A stretch of DNA of 64,000 bases from Branchiostoma floridae (Eukaryota > Chordata > Leptocardii > Amphioxiformes > Branchiostomatidae), in NCBI RefSeq assembly GCF_000003815.2, contig NC_049984.1:2829315-2893314 (forward strand), given 5' to 3'. The position numbers were made by a program, and so were the translations under genes. The notes under the pieces are model-generated. The model was given only the letters and a program-made list of their open reading frames with translations, had not been told where the DNA came from and made no database searches. Of the stretch, positions 30,689 to 41,689 are shown in pieces (the stretch's first letter is position 1; each line of letters begins with the position of its first letter).

Positions 30689-30934
30689 TTGAAGCTAGCC
30701 AATACCCAAGTTCTGACTCACACTATACTGCAGGAAAGGTCAGAAAGGGCGAAGGGTGCAAAACCTAGGGGACGTCTTCCACGGACTTGGACTAGTGACT
30801 TGATAAAGTGGTCGCCACAAACAGTCCACCAGCTGGCAGCCTTGGCCAAAGACAGACGAAGGTGGAAAACGTATGTTGATGGCATTGCTGCCCCACCACT
30901 GGTAAGGCTCTGGGCAAACCTGAGGCCTTGAGAA
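30689..30934 (+). pseudogene. LINE ORF2 C-terminal fragment
   Basis: The frame ends at a TGA just after 30931. It contains GRLPRTWTSDLIKWSPQTVH followed by QLAALAKDRRRWKTYVDG. The pattern GRPxxRWxDxIxxW...AxDRxxWRxxV is typical of the C-terminus of non-LTR retrotransposon ORF2 proteins. The upstream part is lost, so it is a 5'-truncated copy. It was read from the sequence; the family is not assigned further. Confidence 0.65.
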
Positions 30935-30985
30935 ATGCAGCGCAGGTGGTGGGATAGTGTGGGCGGGGCACTTGTTTCATCAATA

Positions 30986-31316
30986 AACAGTTGGATGACA
31001 CAAGGAGGCTGAAACCTGCCACACAAGACAACTGGCTGTGTGGCTGTCTTGAGCCTACTGGACCAAACCAAGGACGCTGATTAGGGATGATTTATTTGCA
31101 GATTAGCTGGATAGTTGTATTTCTTGGAAATGCGCTTGATGACAGTTGACTGAAGAGGTTAGAATTTCAGGGTGAGTTTTTGTGGTTTGAAGTTTTGATT
31201 CTTGAGATAATGAATTTTTTTCTCTCCACTTTCCCATAGGACCACATATATTACAGGTATACTACTTAGTATACTGGAACAGTGTAGTCCTCCTGAACCC
31301 TGGCTAGAGAGTACCC
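30986..31316. other. Unassigned sequence
   Basis: No gene or repeat recognised. Confidence 0.4.
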
Positions 31317-31513
31317 TAACCTGGATGCCAGACTGTTTCCAGGGCCTGCACAAGCAAACTCCGCTCTAGGGCCAATCAAGGAGGTTGAAAGAGGGCCAAC
31401 ATGCTCCCAAGGAAATTCTACAGCTAGCAGGGTATACTACAGCAGGCCCCTGAGTTTGTCCAGGGTCTAACTAGGACTCTGGAAACAGTCTGACATCCAG
31501 GCTAATATTACCC
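31317..31513. mobile_element. MITE, TAACCTGGATGCCAGACTG family
   Basis: The 188-bp element at 31317-31504 has left terminus TAACCTGGATGCCAGACTGT and right terminus ACAGTCTGACATCCAGGCTA. Flanks AGAGTACCC and ATATTACCC agree at 7 of 9 positions. CAAGGAGGTT lies inside at 31377-31386. Confidence 0.8.
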
Positions 31514-32421
31514 AGGGTCTGCCAAGTGTCCATCTCAGAATCCAGCAGGATGGATCAGGGAGTGGACCAGAATATCTGAATCTCATTAACAAGCCAGTAA
31601 ATCACAGCATGGCACAACACAACAGGTCTCTGCCTGTCTGCACCAAGCTGAGGAGAACAAGCTGCCCTGATCTGATGACTGGTTTCAGTCAGACCCATCA
31701 GAGTGGTGGTTTCTTCAACCTGCCAAAGATCTAGCCAGTAATCCAGCCTTGTAACAGCTTCATGGTGCATGTCCAGGCAGGGGATTGCCTTTGAGGTGCC
31801 AACCAAAGATGTATTATATTTTATTAAAAAAAAAAAGCTGATCATGAGTGATGGTACCAAGCTACTGAAGTTGTGACCCTCCTCAAACCACACTGATATG
31901 ACCAGCTTTATGAAGTATACCTGCACCAGTAGATAGTATGATAATGAATGTACTATGTCAGTAAAATACACTTGATTTGAGAATCAGACTAATCTGTAAT
32001 CATATTTTGTCTCTGGCTTTACATTAGGTTGTATGGTAGCTGATAGATTGAGTATTAAAGAGTATCCCAGTTGTTCACTTGACCATGACTTCTTGAGCTC
32101 TTCAGGTGTGACTGTGAGACAGATTGTAGTATAACATTAACTTTGAGGTAACATCACATTTTTGGGGCACGAATGAAACAAATCAGAATGGTGGAGTTCT
32201 CCAAGAATCAAGCGCTGGGTAAAAGGAAAAACCTGTAACACCAGTAGTAACGTCCCATGAGACTGTGAAAGTCAGTACAACATAAACCTGCCCTAAAAGC
32301 TCTGTGCTCCAATTTCCCTCTCCCATCTGGAGGTGGTTAGAACTGGGCTTACCTCCAGCACAGTAAAACCTGTCCACCCTATTACTCCTGCCCTCACAGG
32401 AAATCACAGCCTTTCTTTATC
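31514..32421. other. Unassigned sequence
   Basis: A 138-residue minus-strand frame (31555-31971) is hydrophobic in part but unrecognised. No repeat is seen. Confidence 0.4.
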
Positions 32422-32788
32422 AGGCCACACCAATTTAATTTCTTGGTTCACGGATTCGCTCGCTCCTATTTTTTGGGAAAAAAAATAAAAATAAAAATTA
32501 CCACTCAGCAAATTTTCACCATTAATGAAACCATTCACCAACTTTCTGGTGTAGCAAATTGGCCTTTATATTATAAGCTCCTTAAAGTGTGGGTACAGGT
32601 GCTGTTACTGTACAAAAATAGTGTTTTGTACTTTTATCAAGCTGAAAACTTTTTTCTTTATGTTTTGGATTAGCCGTTACCTTTACCCCAACCATTTTAC
32701 AATTTTTATTTTTATTTTTATTTCGCCCTCTCCCTCCATATTCTTTATGAAAAAATCTGTGAACCAAGAAATTAAATTGGTGTGGCCT
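32422..32788. mobile_element. Inverted-repeat element with 34-bp termini
   Basis: AGGCCACACCAATTTAATTT then CTTGGTTCACGGATT at the left matches GAACCAAGAAATTAAATTGG then TGTGGCCT at the right as an inverted repeat. Inner AAAATAAAAATAAAAATT and AATTTTTATTTTTATTTTT form a second inverted pair. Length is about 367 bp. No coding capacity. Confidence 0.8.
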
Positions 32789-33112
32789 CAGAACAGGTTA
32801 CAGGGACGTGAGCTCACTCTCATCAGTATAACCTGCTGTTTGTACTAGGGGAGGAAAGCAACAGAAAACTCCACTGGCTTTCTCAGAAGTTTCTCATTAA
32901 AACGTGAGTGCTGGAGTTGTGTTTCTTTGTGTAGATACTGGCTGCTTGGCTGAAGATCTGCCCAAGGCTTTGGAGGATAGGGAAGGATCATGGAGGGAGA
33001 AAGTCATGTCCATCCGTGCAACCAGCATGCCCGAATGATGATGATGATGTGTTTCTTAGAGATAGCAGTGCCCCCATTCATTTTTCCCCCCAGAAAAGTG
33101 GGCAGGTGACCT

Positions 33113-33222
33113 TAGCCTGGTTTCCAGCCATATTATAGCTCCTGAATGTCTTCTACCCTCTCCGCAAATACAGCGAGGACAGAAGAGACTCAGGAGCTAT
33201 ATTAAATACGGCAGGATACCAG
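33113..33222. mobile_element. MITE, TAGCCTGGTTTCCAGCC family
   Basis: The left arm TAGCCTGGTTTCCAGCCATA then TTATAGCTCCTGA pairs with TCAGGAGCTATATTAAATAC then GGCAGGATACCAG. The extreme right end is worn, so the target duplication is unclear. Confidence 0.7.
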
Positions 33223-33257
33223 CCTTTACCAGGCCTAGGCTGGGTAGGTAGGTCACT

Positions 33258-33354
33258 GAGCCTGGGTACCATCCTCTGTTGGAATGGCTGGCTATATCTT
33301 TGTGCTTGCTCATAAACAACGGATGTGAGCGAGCGGTTGCAACAGAGGATGGTA
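33258..33354. mobile_element. MITE, GTACCATCCTCTG family
   Basis: AGCCTGGGTACCATCCTCTG then TTG at the left and CAACAGAGGATGGTA at the right are inverted. A complete relative lies at 58577-58693. The last few bases of the right terminus appear lost. Confidence 0.7.
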
Positions 33355-33599
33355 AGAATTGTACATCTCCAGTGTACATCTTATCATATAAAGAAAACCT
33401 CAGAAAAGTGCAGGTTTAAGCAACTCAAGCGACAGTCACTCTACAACACTTGAGCTTTTCCAAAGCCCAAAGGATGGAGACCTGGCCTGTTTCTCAACAC
33501 TTGACTAGCTGTTTCCTGCCATCTATTGTCCATCCATCTTCCAGCCATTTGGGTCAGGCCTGTGTCCAGTTGGAACTGGAGCATGGCAGGTCTCTGGAG

Positions 33600-33900
33600 C
33601 AGGTAGTTGAGGGAGGGGGGCGCCACCTGTCTGTGACCCCTGGGTCACAGGGGACGTTTGAAGGACAGAACCCTGACAGACATCCTCCAAACACGCAGGG
33701 CGGAGATGAGAACCAGCTGGGTACGGGTCTTCAGCTTTACCAGGTCAGCCGGGCGGGTTTAATTTTCCGATACTTCCACCGCAAAGTGCAGCAACAAGTG
33801 CAGTGTGGCGCAGGGGGCGTCAGGGGTTACATAAAGCGAAGGTCGCCGGGTGGGCGGCAAACAATGGGTCACCGTGGTAACGGGGAGTAGGGGTGAGAGA
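33600..33900. promoter_or_regulatory. CpG-rich block containing a consensus X-box
   Basis: GTCACCGTGGTAAC (33868-33881) fully matches GTNRCC-NN-RGYAAC. It lies in a CpG-rich block (33750-33890) with a TTTAATTTTCCG site upstream. A 146-residue frame crosses it but is Gln/Gly-rich and unrecognised. Confidence 0.35.
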
Positions 33901-34427
33901 TTTGCGGTGGGAAAGTTTTGCAGGGCTTTTGGAGCTGCCCATGCATTGAGAATCGGGTTGATTCCACTGGTCAGGGGTCATCAATCAGGTGTAATGGCCA
34001 TCTCATTTGCATACTAGGGACAACCTTAAAGGCACCATTACCCATGGGGATGCCAAGTGTCAGTCAAAGGACTGTTTGTACTGCCTCTTTTTTTCTTCAC
34101 CCTATTCTAGAGCATTCCCAAACTAGGAACAGATGATGTTTTATTGGGTTCAGCACTAATCCAATATGAATGGCTTACAGGTGACAGGGGTTGCCTTATC
34201 CATGTATGTCTTCACAACAAACTGCCAGGTACGGACACATCAAGATGGAAAACATCATGAAACCAAAATGAAATAATCCTTGGGCCCTGACTGAAAAGAA
34301 ACATAACACTTCGTTTGTGAAGAAGTGATAAATTAGTCTGAAACTTTCTTTTATGGAGCAGGCTTAGGAAATTATTGAGTAGTCTTGAGTGAAAAGGGAA
34401 AAGTTATGAAAAGTGGATTTTGTCTGC
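33901..34427. other. Unassigned sequence
   Basis: No gene or repeat recognised. Confidence 0.4.
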
Positions 34428-34505
34428 GTAACACAAACTCTGATGTCCGGAGCTGTTAAACCTGGCCCCTAGGGCGGGCCGCTATAAGCAAGATTTAATC
34501 AGGCT
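34428..34505 (-). mobile_element. MITE end, TAGCCTGATTAAATCT family, reverse orientation
   Basis: GCTATAAGCAAGATTTAATC then AGGCTA is the inverted form of the terminus at 25005, and GCGTAACACAAACTCTG matches its interior. The opposite end is missing. Confidence 0.55.
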
Positions 34506-34572
34506 AGACTTAAACTCAAACTCAACTCGATTTCAGCATGTACAAGTAACAAAAGGGCTGAGATCTTTATTA

Positions 34573-34744
34573 AAATCTCCAAGCAGATCCTATGGTACCA
34601 TGGATAGTGATCGAAAGCTGGTAACTGAGGAGTGTGCATTAGGTAGGAGTACCTATGGTAGCCAATGCAAACTCCTAGGCTGGCTACACTCCTTTGCCAG
34701 CTTTTGATACTATTGTATGCTACACAGGATCTGCTTGGAGATTA
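34573..34744 (+). mobile_element. MITE, AATCTCCAAGCAGATC family
   Basis: The left end AATCTCCAAGCAGATCCTAT and right end AGGATCTGCTTGGAGATTA bound a 172-bp element with inner GCTGGTAACTGAGGAGTG and CACTCCTTTGCCAGC arms. No convincing target duplication is seen. Confidence 0.85.
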
Positions 34745-35388
34745 GTTTAGATCTACATGTACCATCTAAGGTCCCGACCAGCAAGGAAAACTCCTTTTTT
34801 TTTTTTAAATTCTGATCCAGGCCTGGTTCAATTCAAATGTGATTTCACGAGGAAATGGTAAAATGTTATCTTCCTTTCATAACCACCTACTGGCAGCCAT
34901 GGCGCTATTGGCTCCCCACACCAGGAGGTACATAGTTAGATGTGGCAGGCTAACCTCAGGTCAACTGTTTTGTACAGAGGAGGAACATGGTCTTTATTGA
35001 GGCTGCCAGTCACCAGGTAGAGAAGGCAACAGGAGGGAGGGAGCCCAACACAACAGAGATGGGTGGGGAGAAAGTCGCAAAAGCCAACCTCCTTGCACAA
35101 ACTGAATTACCAATACTACATGTACCTTCAAACGGGGACACGCGGAAACAACAGGATGGATTGAAATTGTCTTCTGCGGGCTTTTTCTTGACCGTTCTTG
35201 TAGATTGGCTTTCTATGACCTGATCGATGATTTACTTAAGGAGGCCTTGACCTACTCTACTCTTCATGGAGGCTAAGCAATCAAGTTGCAAAAGCTTACT
35301 ACTAGTATACCTGTACTCTGTCCTCATGGCTGAATTCCAGGCTACTTCCAATTAAGTGTAGCTAAACTGAGGAAAAGAAAACATTTCA
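34745..35388. other. Unassigned sequence
   Basis: AACCTCCTTG occurs at 35086-35095. No gene is recognised. Confidence 0.4.
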
Positions 35389-35487
35389 TTCTTTCTGCAT
35401 CTTTCTTTCTTTTTCTATCTTTCTCTCTTCCTTTCTTCCTTTCTTTCTGTCTCTCTCTATTTCTTTCTTTCATCTCTCTCTCTGTCA
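35389..35487 (+). repeat. Pyrimidine (CTTT)n tract
   Basis: About 100 bp of TTTC/TCTC microsatellite. Confidence 0.9.
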
Positions 35488-35576
35488 GGCTTCCTCCTTC
35501 CTCCCTCCCAGCACCATCTGAGGTTCACCTGTTTTCACTCTGCACTTTGCAGTTCCACATTCTTGGGCAAACAAGT

Positions 35577-35700
35577 GCAGCCTGTTGGGACCTGAGGCCT
35601 GCCCAGTGGTCTGCCTGCCCACATACACACAACCACAGCCTGTGGGGACCTGAGGTCTGCCTGCCCACCACATGCACCACAAACACACAAACCACAGAAA
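35577..35700 (+). repeat. Two-copy tandem repeat, about 60 bp
   Basis: CCTGTTGGGACCTGAGGCCT and CCTGTGGGGACCTGAGGTCT begin two successive units that each contain CTGCCTGCCCAC and an ACACAC segment. Confidence 0.65.
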
Positions 35701-36016
35701 CAGGCCATCAATCAGCTGCAACTACATGTAGGGGCAGGGACCTTGGGCCAGGTCTCAAAGCAGAAGTTCGGGTTTAGCTGCTTCTTTCTGCTAGATCTAT
35801 CTTGTGAATGTGTTCTAGCCCTTTTCTGACACCAAGGTCCAAATATGAGGTGTCAAGTGAAAATACAAATTGAGTGAGAAAGGGTCTTTCTTCCTCAAGG
35901 GGCAAAAAGTTCCTTTGGGGCATGTTGGAGCATACATGGTAGAAGAGCAATGAAAAAGAAATGTCCAAGAAGGAACTTGATGAAGAGGAACCCCAGAACA
36001 CCACCACAGTTCACTG

Positions 36017-36533
36017 GGAGAGTAATGAGGGCAACAGGTATCCCTTTCCCCCATGTATGAGGGTTGGAGCCTGGGGGTCTGTAGGGGGGATCCTGCCCCA
36101 GCATGCACATGAGGAGACTAATGAGGGCAACAGGTATCCCTTTCCTCCAGGGGAGGGGGCTGGGGGTCTGTATGGGGGGATGCACATGAGGAGACTAATG
36201 AGGGCAACAGGTATCCCTTTCCTCCAGCGGAGGGGGCTGAGGGTTTGTATGGGGGGATCCTGCCCCCAGCATGACAGGTTTGTACATGAGGAGACTAATG
36301 AGAACAACAGCTATCCCTTTCCTCCAGGGGAGGGGGCTGAGGGTCTGTATGGGGGGATCCTGCCCCCAGTGTGACAAGTTTATACATGAGGAGACTAATG
36401 AGGGCAATAGGTATCCCTTTCCTCCAGGTATGGGGGCTTGTACCTGAGGATCTGTATGGGGGGATCCTGCCCCAGCATGCACATGAGGAGACTAATGAGG
36501 CCAACAGGTATCCCTTTCCTCCAGGGGAGGGGG
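36017..36533 (+). repeat. Minisatellite, six units of about 76-104 bp
   Basis: GAGACTAATGAGGGCAACAG then GTATCCCTTTCCTCC recurs near 36018, 36114, 36190, 36291, 36391 and 36488, separated by GGGTCTGTATGGGGGGATCC segments. Unit lengths vary. Long frames on both strands here are repeat artefacts. Confidence 0.88.
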
Positions 36534-36575
36534 CTGGAGCCAGCCTGGCGCCATGGCTGGGATATAATTGCAGAG

Positions 36576-37235
36576 TTTGGCACTACCTTACACCTGCTGG
36601 GCTTACATGTAGGCCATGCCAAGATATTCTCCTGCTTCTTGGACAAAATGGCTCCTGGCTCCTGGGATTCGAACTCATGCTGAATACACGCTGCCAGCTC
36701 ACAAACCCAACACGCTAACCACTACGCCAAAAGGTCCAACCATTTGTTACGGTCAGTTTGGCGGTGCTTGAACCCTACTGTTATAAATCCAGCAACAGGA
36801 CAAAGATGTTTGGCAGTGCCTTACATTTGCTAGGCTTAGGCCACATCAGTTATCTTCTTGGTTATCTCTTGGTTTCATGTTGAGTAACATTTGTGATTGC
36901 TTTTGGGTGGGCCGACTACTATCTCTTCGCAGCCAGGGGCAGAATTGTGAGGAGTTTACAATAGTCGGGGCTAAATAGTAAGGGTCTGGAGCGACCTGCC
37001 ATTCGGTTCTAACTCGGGTGTTGTGACCTCAATACGACAGCAATTGCCCAAGGTGCGGCCATAGGACTGTTAGCTTTGAACCGCTAACACTGGGAAGGAC
37101 CCCTACTCTTTTCTTTAAGTATGGCGCATTCTTTAACGTTCTTTATCTTTTTGTTAAATCCAGAAACTGAAAGATTGTATTGGAGAGGCCCAATCTCACT
37201 TTGGCACCACCTTCCACCTGCTAGGCCTACCAAAC
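36576..37235 (+). repeat. Three dispersed copies of a TTTGGCACYACCTTACACCT segment
   Basis: Segments near 36577, 36810 and 37199 share TTTGGCA, CCTT, CACCTGCT and GGGCTTA or AGGCCTA. In one plus frame all three read close to FGTTLHLLGL. No continuous frame joins them. Confidence 0.5.
36660..36738 (-). mobile_element. tRNA-like SINE head
   Basis: On the minus strand TTTTGGCGTAGTGGTTAGCG gives an A-box region and ATGAGTTCGAATCCCAGG a B box, at spacing somewhat longer than a class-I tRNA. The downstream body is not delimited. Confidence 0.6.
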
Positions 37236-37499
37236 AAGCAGCAGACCTGTTCACAACACCACTTCCTCCCACTTAAGGAAAGACAGGGGCAAGACCAGGG
37301 CTGTTTGGATAACTTTGACCGGTTTTAGGGGGAAAGACAAGGCTGCTCCGTCGCCATGGCTACCAAGTCAAACGTAAACATCGTCCAAACCAAACAGGTG
37401 GCCTCGGGGTAAGTCTTGTAAAGGTTCCAACCTGGGTGATGTCGTTCCTATCTAAAAAGATACATGGTCTTCTCCTTGCAGACGTAAACATCTTACACA

Positions 37500-37776
37500 A
37501 GTCCTACACTAAGACCAAAAGCTCTCTTCTTTATCACAGTGGTTTGTCCTTCTTTGATGTCTTCTTTATCTCTGAGTACGGTGGAGACTCAAGCCGGGCG
37601 GATAGAGGTCTAAGACAAGAGATGTTTCTCGCAAGTTTTACACTGAGAAACTGTAAGACAGAAAGCTCTCTTCTTCATCACAGCAGTTTGTCCTCCTCAG
37701 AAGTCTTCTTTATCTCTGAGTAAGGTGGAGACTCAAGTGTGGATAGAGGTCTAAGAGGCAGGAGACGTTTCTCGGG
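37500..37776 (+). repeat. Two-copy tandem duplication, about 155 bp
   Basis: AAAGCTCTCTTCTTTATCAC and AAAGCTCTCTTCTTCATCAC begin units that both continue through TTTGTCCT, GTCTTCTTTATCTCTGAGTA, GGTGGAGACTCAAG, GGATAGAGGTCTAAG and GTTTCTCG. Confidence 0.75.
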
Positions 37777-38399
37777 GTCACGCAAACAAGACGTGTTTCC
37801 CTAACAGCTGTCAGACCAGGTTATTTGGTAAGCCTACCTTAAAGACAAGCACCTGTCCTCCTCGGCTGTCGTTAAGTCTGCACGCAAATCTCTTCCCTTT
37901 TCATAAGCGTCAAGGAATTCCTTTGTTTATCCTCCGGTGTTACTGAAATATGAACGGAAATGCCTGCCAGCCCTTGAATTATGCGGAAAGCTATTAGCCG
38001 ATAGTGCGCTGCACATACAAGATTCCGATCTCAGCCTTTAATGACTACACAAGTGAGCCTTTGTCGGGGGTTTGGAGCCACAGGACCGGCTAAAAGCCTG
38101 CCCTTCCTTTCCACAAGTTCAATGTCACGGTTACCCTCCCGGTGACTCTTCGACGTACCTGACAATGTGCAACACATGTCCAAAATTTCAAGGCTGCCTG
38201 TCAGACTTGCATTCCTCCACTAGAAAATTGAGAAAAACAAGTGCAATGGTATATGCCAGAACCAAGTTATCTACTAGACTGAAACAAGGTTCTTAGAAAC
38301 AAAATACATATTAATGAAACCAAGCAGTCAACATCTTATTTCTCAGAAACTGTTCAAATACATTATCAAATTAAGTACCCATCATTCCACTTTTGCTGC
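37777..38399. other. Unassigned sequence with a CpG-containing block
   Basis: The part at 37920-38060 (TTTGTTTATCCTCCGG, GAATTATGCGG, TAATGACTAC) has several homeodomain- and Fox-like sites and more CpG than its flanks. No gene is recognised. Confidence 0.35.
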
Positions 38400-39780
38400 A
38401 ACAAAAGACACGATTTCTTTCCTCATATAACTTTTTCACCAATTCCATGCATGATAGACCTTGATACAAACTAGTGGTAGGCCAATTTAAAACATAATTC
38501 AAGACAACATGTTGTTCCTCGCACAAGTGCTTTGTGCCTGGACCCTTACACAAATACGATATACCTGTCCTAAGTTTAGAAACCATGATAACTTCTTCAT
38601 ACAACTTCTTTGCCAATTCACATGTATGATAAACCTTGATACCAACTATAGTGGTGACCAATCTAAACTTAATTCAAGACAACGTGCTGTTCCTAGCACA
38701 AGTGCTTCGTGCCAAGACCCTTACACAAATACGATATACCTGTCCTAAGTTTAGAAACTGTGATAACTTCTTCTTGGCCTATTCCATGTATGATAAACCT
38801 TGATACCAACTAGTTCTAACCAATTGAAAACTTGATTCAAGACAACGTGTTGTTCCTCACACAAGTGCTTCGTGCCAAGATCCTTACACAAAATTTAATA
38901 CGATATACCTGTCCTAAGTTTAGAAACTGTGATAGCTTCTTCACATAACTTCTTTGCCTTGTATGATAAACCTTGATACCTACTAGTGGTGGCCGATTTA
39001 AAACTTAATTCAAGACAGTGTGTTGTTCCTACCACGAGTGCTTCGTGCCAAGGCCCTTACACAAATACGGTGTACCTGTCCTAAGTTTAGAAACCATGAT
39101 AACTTCTTCATACAACTTCTTTGCCAATTCACATGTATGATAAACCTTGATACCAACTATAGTGGTGACCAATCTAAACTTAATTCAAGACAACGTGCTG
39201 TTCCTAGCACAAGTGCTTCGTGCCAAGACCCTTACACAAATACGATATACCTGTCCTAAGTTTAGAAACTGTGATAACTTCTTCTTGGCCTATTCCATGT
39301 ATGATAAACGTTGATACCAACTAGTTCTAACCAATTGAAAACTTGATTCAAGACAACGTGTGTTCCTCACACAAGTGCTTCGTGCCAAGACCCTTACACA
39401 AATACGATATACCTGTCCTAAGTTTAGAAACTGTGATAACTTCTTCTTGGCCTATTCCATGTATGATAAACCTTGATACCAACTAGTTCTAACCAATTGA
39501 AAACTTGATTAAAGACAACGTGTTGTTCCTCACACAAGTGCTTCGTGCCAAGATCCTTACACAAAATTTAATAAGATATACCTGTCCTAAGTTTAGAAAC
39601 TGTGATAGCTTCTTCACATAACTTCTTTGCCTTGTATGATAAACCTTGATACCTACTAGTGGTGGCCGATTTAAAACTTAATTCAAGACAGTGTGTTGTT
39701 CCTACCACAAGTGCTTGGTGCCAAGACCCTTACACAAATACGATATACCTGTCCTAAGTTTAGAAACTGTGATAACTTTG
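38400..39780 (+). repeat. Satellite-like array of about 165-bp units with higher-order structure
   Basis: ACAAGTGCTTCGTGCCAAGA, or a close form, starts units near 38523, 38699, 38861, 39032, 39209, 39371, 39533 and 39697 (spacings 162-177 bp). Unit types recur in order A-B-C then A-B-B-C. The segment from about 38555 is repeated almost without change 509-511 bp downstream, giving the matching 79-residue frames at 38509 and 39020. A partial unit precedes the array. Confidence 0.9.
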
Positions 39781-40189
39781 GTGAGAGTCAGACAGTCCCT
39801 CGGGGAGAGGGAAGGACAGGTCTGGGGCTTAATTGTGCCAGGCTCCAGAAATCTGCCCTCCTCTGAGGCACTGATGAGACGAAAAATAAACTAACGATGT
39901 GAGTCTTTTTATCTCTATCTTGTACTAACTACTACAGTATACTGCAGCCACTCCTTAACTATCCTGATAAGGAACTCCTGCTGTGAATGGTAGTTAACAG
40001 TAGAAAGGACTCTTTCACAAGTCTGCTTTGTTTCTTTTCTTTTTCAGTATTATTCGGGAACTTCATTCCTTGCCTCCAGTCTGCCTTTTCTTCAATACTA
40101 TCTTTATCATCTTCTTCTACTTTCTAGATGTCTTTACTTTTGATGATGCAGATTCTGTTTTTCATTTTCCCATTTACAAAAAAAGTTCT

Positions 40190-40412
40190 ATTAAAAAAGT
40201 TCCATTTTCATTTGTCGACGACAGCTTTTCCACCTAAAATGGTATCTTCAATAGATATAAACTTTGCTTTTCATTTGCCCATCGAAGACAGCTTTTCCAC
40301 CTGAAATCTTCACAAGACAGACTTGAAACCAACCGGGAACTTCTGTTTTTCATTCGTCTGTTTCAAAAAGTACCATTTTCATTTGTCGAAGACTGCTCTT
40401 CCACCTCGCCTG
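40190..40412 (+). repeat. Three copies of a TCATTTGTCGACGACAGCTT segment
   Basis: Related segments near 40209, 40272 and 40379 each run from CATTTG(T/C)C through GAAGAC(A/T)GC to CTTCCACCT or TTTTCCACCT. The flanking DNA is also partly repeated (CTGTTTTTCATT). Confidence 0.6.
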
Positions 40413-40807
40413 TCAAAGTTTGGGAGCGACCAACCTGTGCCCGCCCCTGTACCCAGTCTATCACCAGTTTTACCTGTAAAAATCAGATTACTGGACCCCT
40501 CCATCCCTGGGGATGCCGGCTCTATCCAGCCACCCTTACCGGAATTTGCGAACGTTCAGTTCTGATTAGCGCTAAAAGGTTGTCATAGGCGACCGCAGCA
40601 CCGTGCCGCCGCGACAGGCTCTGGTGCCACTTCCTGCATTAAGGGTGTAACCGCAGGGTCAGCGCAGTTTGTTGCTGCACCTTGTGGCTACTTATCTCTC
40701 CACAAGCCATCTCTGGGGTCTGGCTGGGTGCCAGCGGTCCGTCCACCTGTCTCCTGGGCTGGTGTTCCTGCCTTCCTGAGACTCCACATAGCAGGGCAGA
40801 TGCGTTG

Positions 40808-41140
40808 GTTTGGCGCTGTTTCTGCTGTTTTGTAGGTGTCATTGATGTCTAGGTGGTACCATGGTCTAGTGATTAGGGTTGCTGGCTTAGAAGCTAAAAG
40901 TTCTGAGTTCGAATCAGGCCCTAGCTCATGGAAAATGCACCTACTGGTTAGGGTTGTTGGCTTCGAATCCCTTGCCCTTGGAAAACGCACTTAATACCTA
41001 CTTGCTGGAGTGCCTGCCTTTCTCTTCACATAGAGGGGGAGAGGCTTCGCTTTGGTGCTGTTTCTGCTGTTTTGCAGGTGTCATTAATGACAGTCAAAGC
41101 AGTGTTGTGGTTAGGGATGCTGAAGGTTCGAATCCCCATG
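40808..41140 (+). mobile_element. tRNA-like SINE head in a locally duplicated unit
   Basis: ATGGTCTAGTGATTAGGGTT (A-box region from 40861) and AGTTCGAATCA (B box, 40906-40916) are 44 bp apart, standard class-I tRNA spacing, and resemble tRNA-Glu. The flank GGCGCTGTTTCTGCTGTTTT recurs near 41056. It is followed by a shortened tRNA-like segment with GGTTCGAATCCCC near 41125, so the unit was duplicated about 240 bp apart. Confidence 0.65.
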
Positions 41141-41180
41141 AAATTTCAAAGTTTCAGCCCTTGGAAAAGGTAGTTAGGAG

Positions 41181-41689
41181 GAGATGAGTACCTAGCCCAT
41201 GTTTGAGGAACACCAAGCATATATAAGAGCCTACCACACTTGTTGAAAACAGTAGGTCTAAAGCATTTTTTACCTACTGTATAAAACTTGTGTGGCATGC
41301 CTAAATGCGGGAAGGCAGAAGAAACAAACAAACACATGTCCTAAACTGTAAGTCTTAAAAGAACTGTCTTACGGCAAGGTGAGGATTTAGCGAATCCAGA
41401 ATAAGTTTGGATTAAGACATCAGATCCTACATTTCAGGCAAGAATAGGTTGATCAGCTGGGATTGGTGTTATCTGCAAATTTTCTATTAGACAACATCCT
41501 TTCTGTCACATTCCATTACAGGCAAACCAAGGCAGGTTCTCTCATCTTTTTACCCTACCACAGGCAAACCATGACTCGTTTGGAGTAAAAAGAAAACGCT
41601 TTTGCAAATTCAGCTTGCATCTTTTAAAGACAGCAACAGGTTGAGCCGGAATCAGTGCCGTTTGCCTGGTAACACACGAGGCAGCTTCT
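41181..41689. other. Unassigned sequence
   Basis: No gene or repeat recognised. Confidence 0.4.

Larger units (their letters stand above)
30412..30985 (+). repeat. Repeated LINE 3' UTR segment
   Basis: GAAATGCAGAACAGGTGGCA then GGATAGTGTGGGCGGGGCAC near 30416 recurs as GAAATGCAGCGCAGGTGGTG then GGATAGTGTGGGCGGGGCAC near 30934. The second copy directly follows the stop codon of the LINE frame at 30931, so both are probably 3' UTRs of the same LINE family. Confidence 0.6.

Noticed and set aside
33450-33890. A 146-residue plus-strand frame as a gene
   Set aside because: It has no recognisable domain, overlaps minus-strand frames, and spans a CpG-rich block where open frames are expected by composition.
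36011-36718. Several 70-140 residue frames on both strands
   Set aside because: All arise from the 36-kb minisatellite.
38509-39259. Two nearly identical 79-residue frames suggesting a duplicated small gene
   Set aside because: They fall in phase with the 165-bp repeat array, and their similarity is explained by the 510-bp higher-order unit.
38400-39780. CRISPR array
   Set aside because: Units are 162-177 bp without short repeats and unique spacers, and no cas genes are present.
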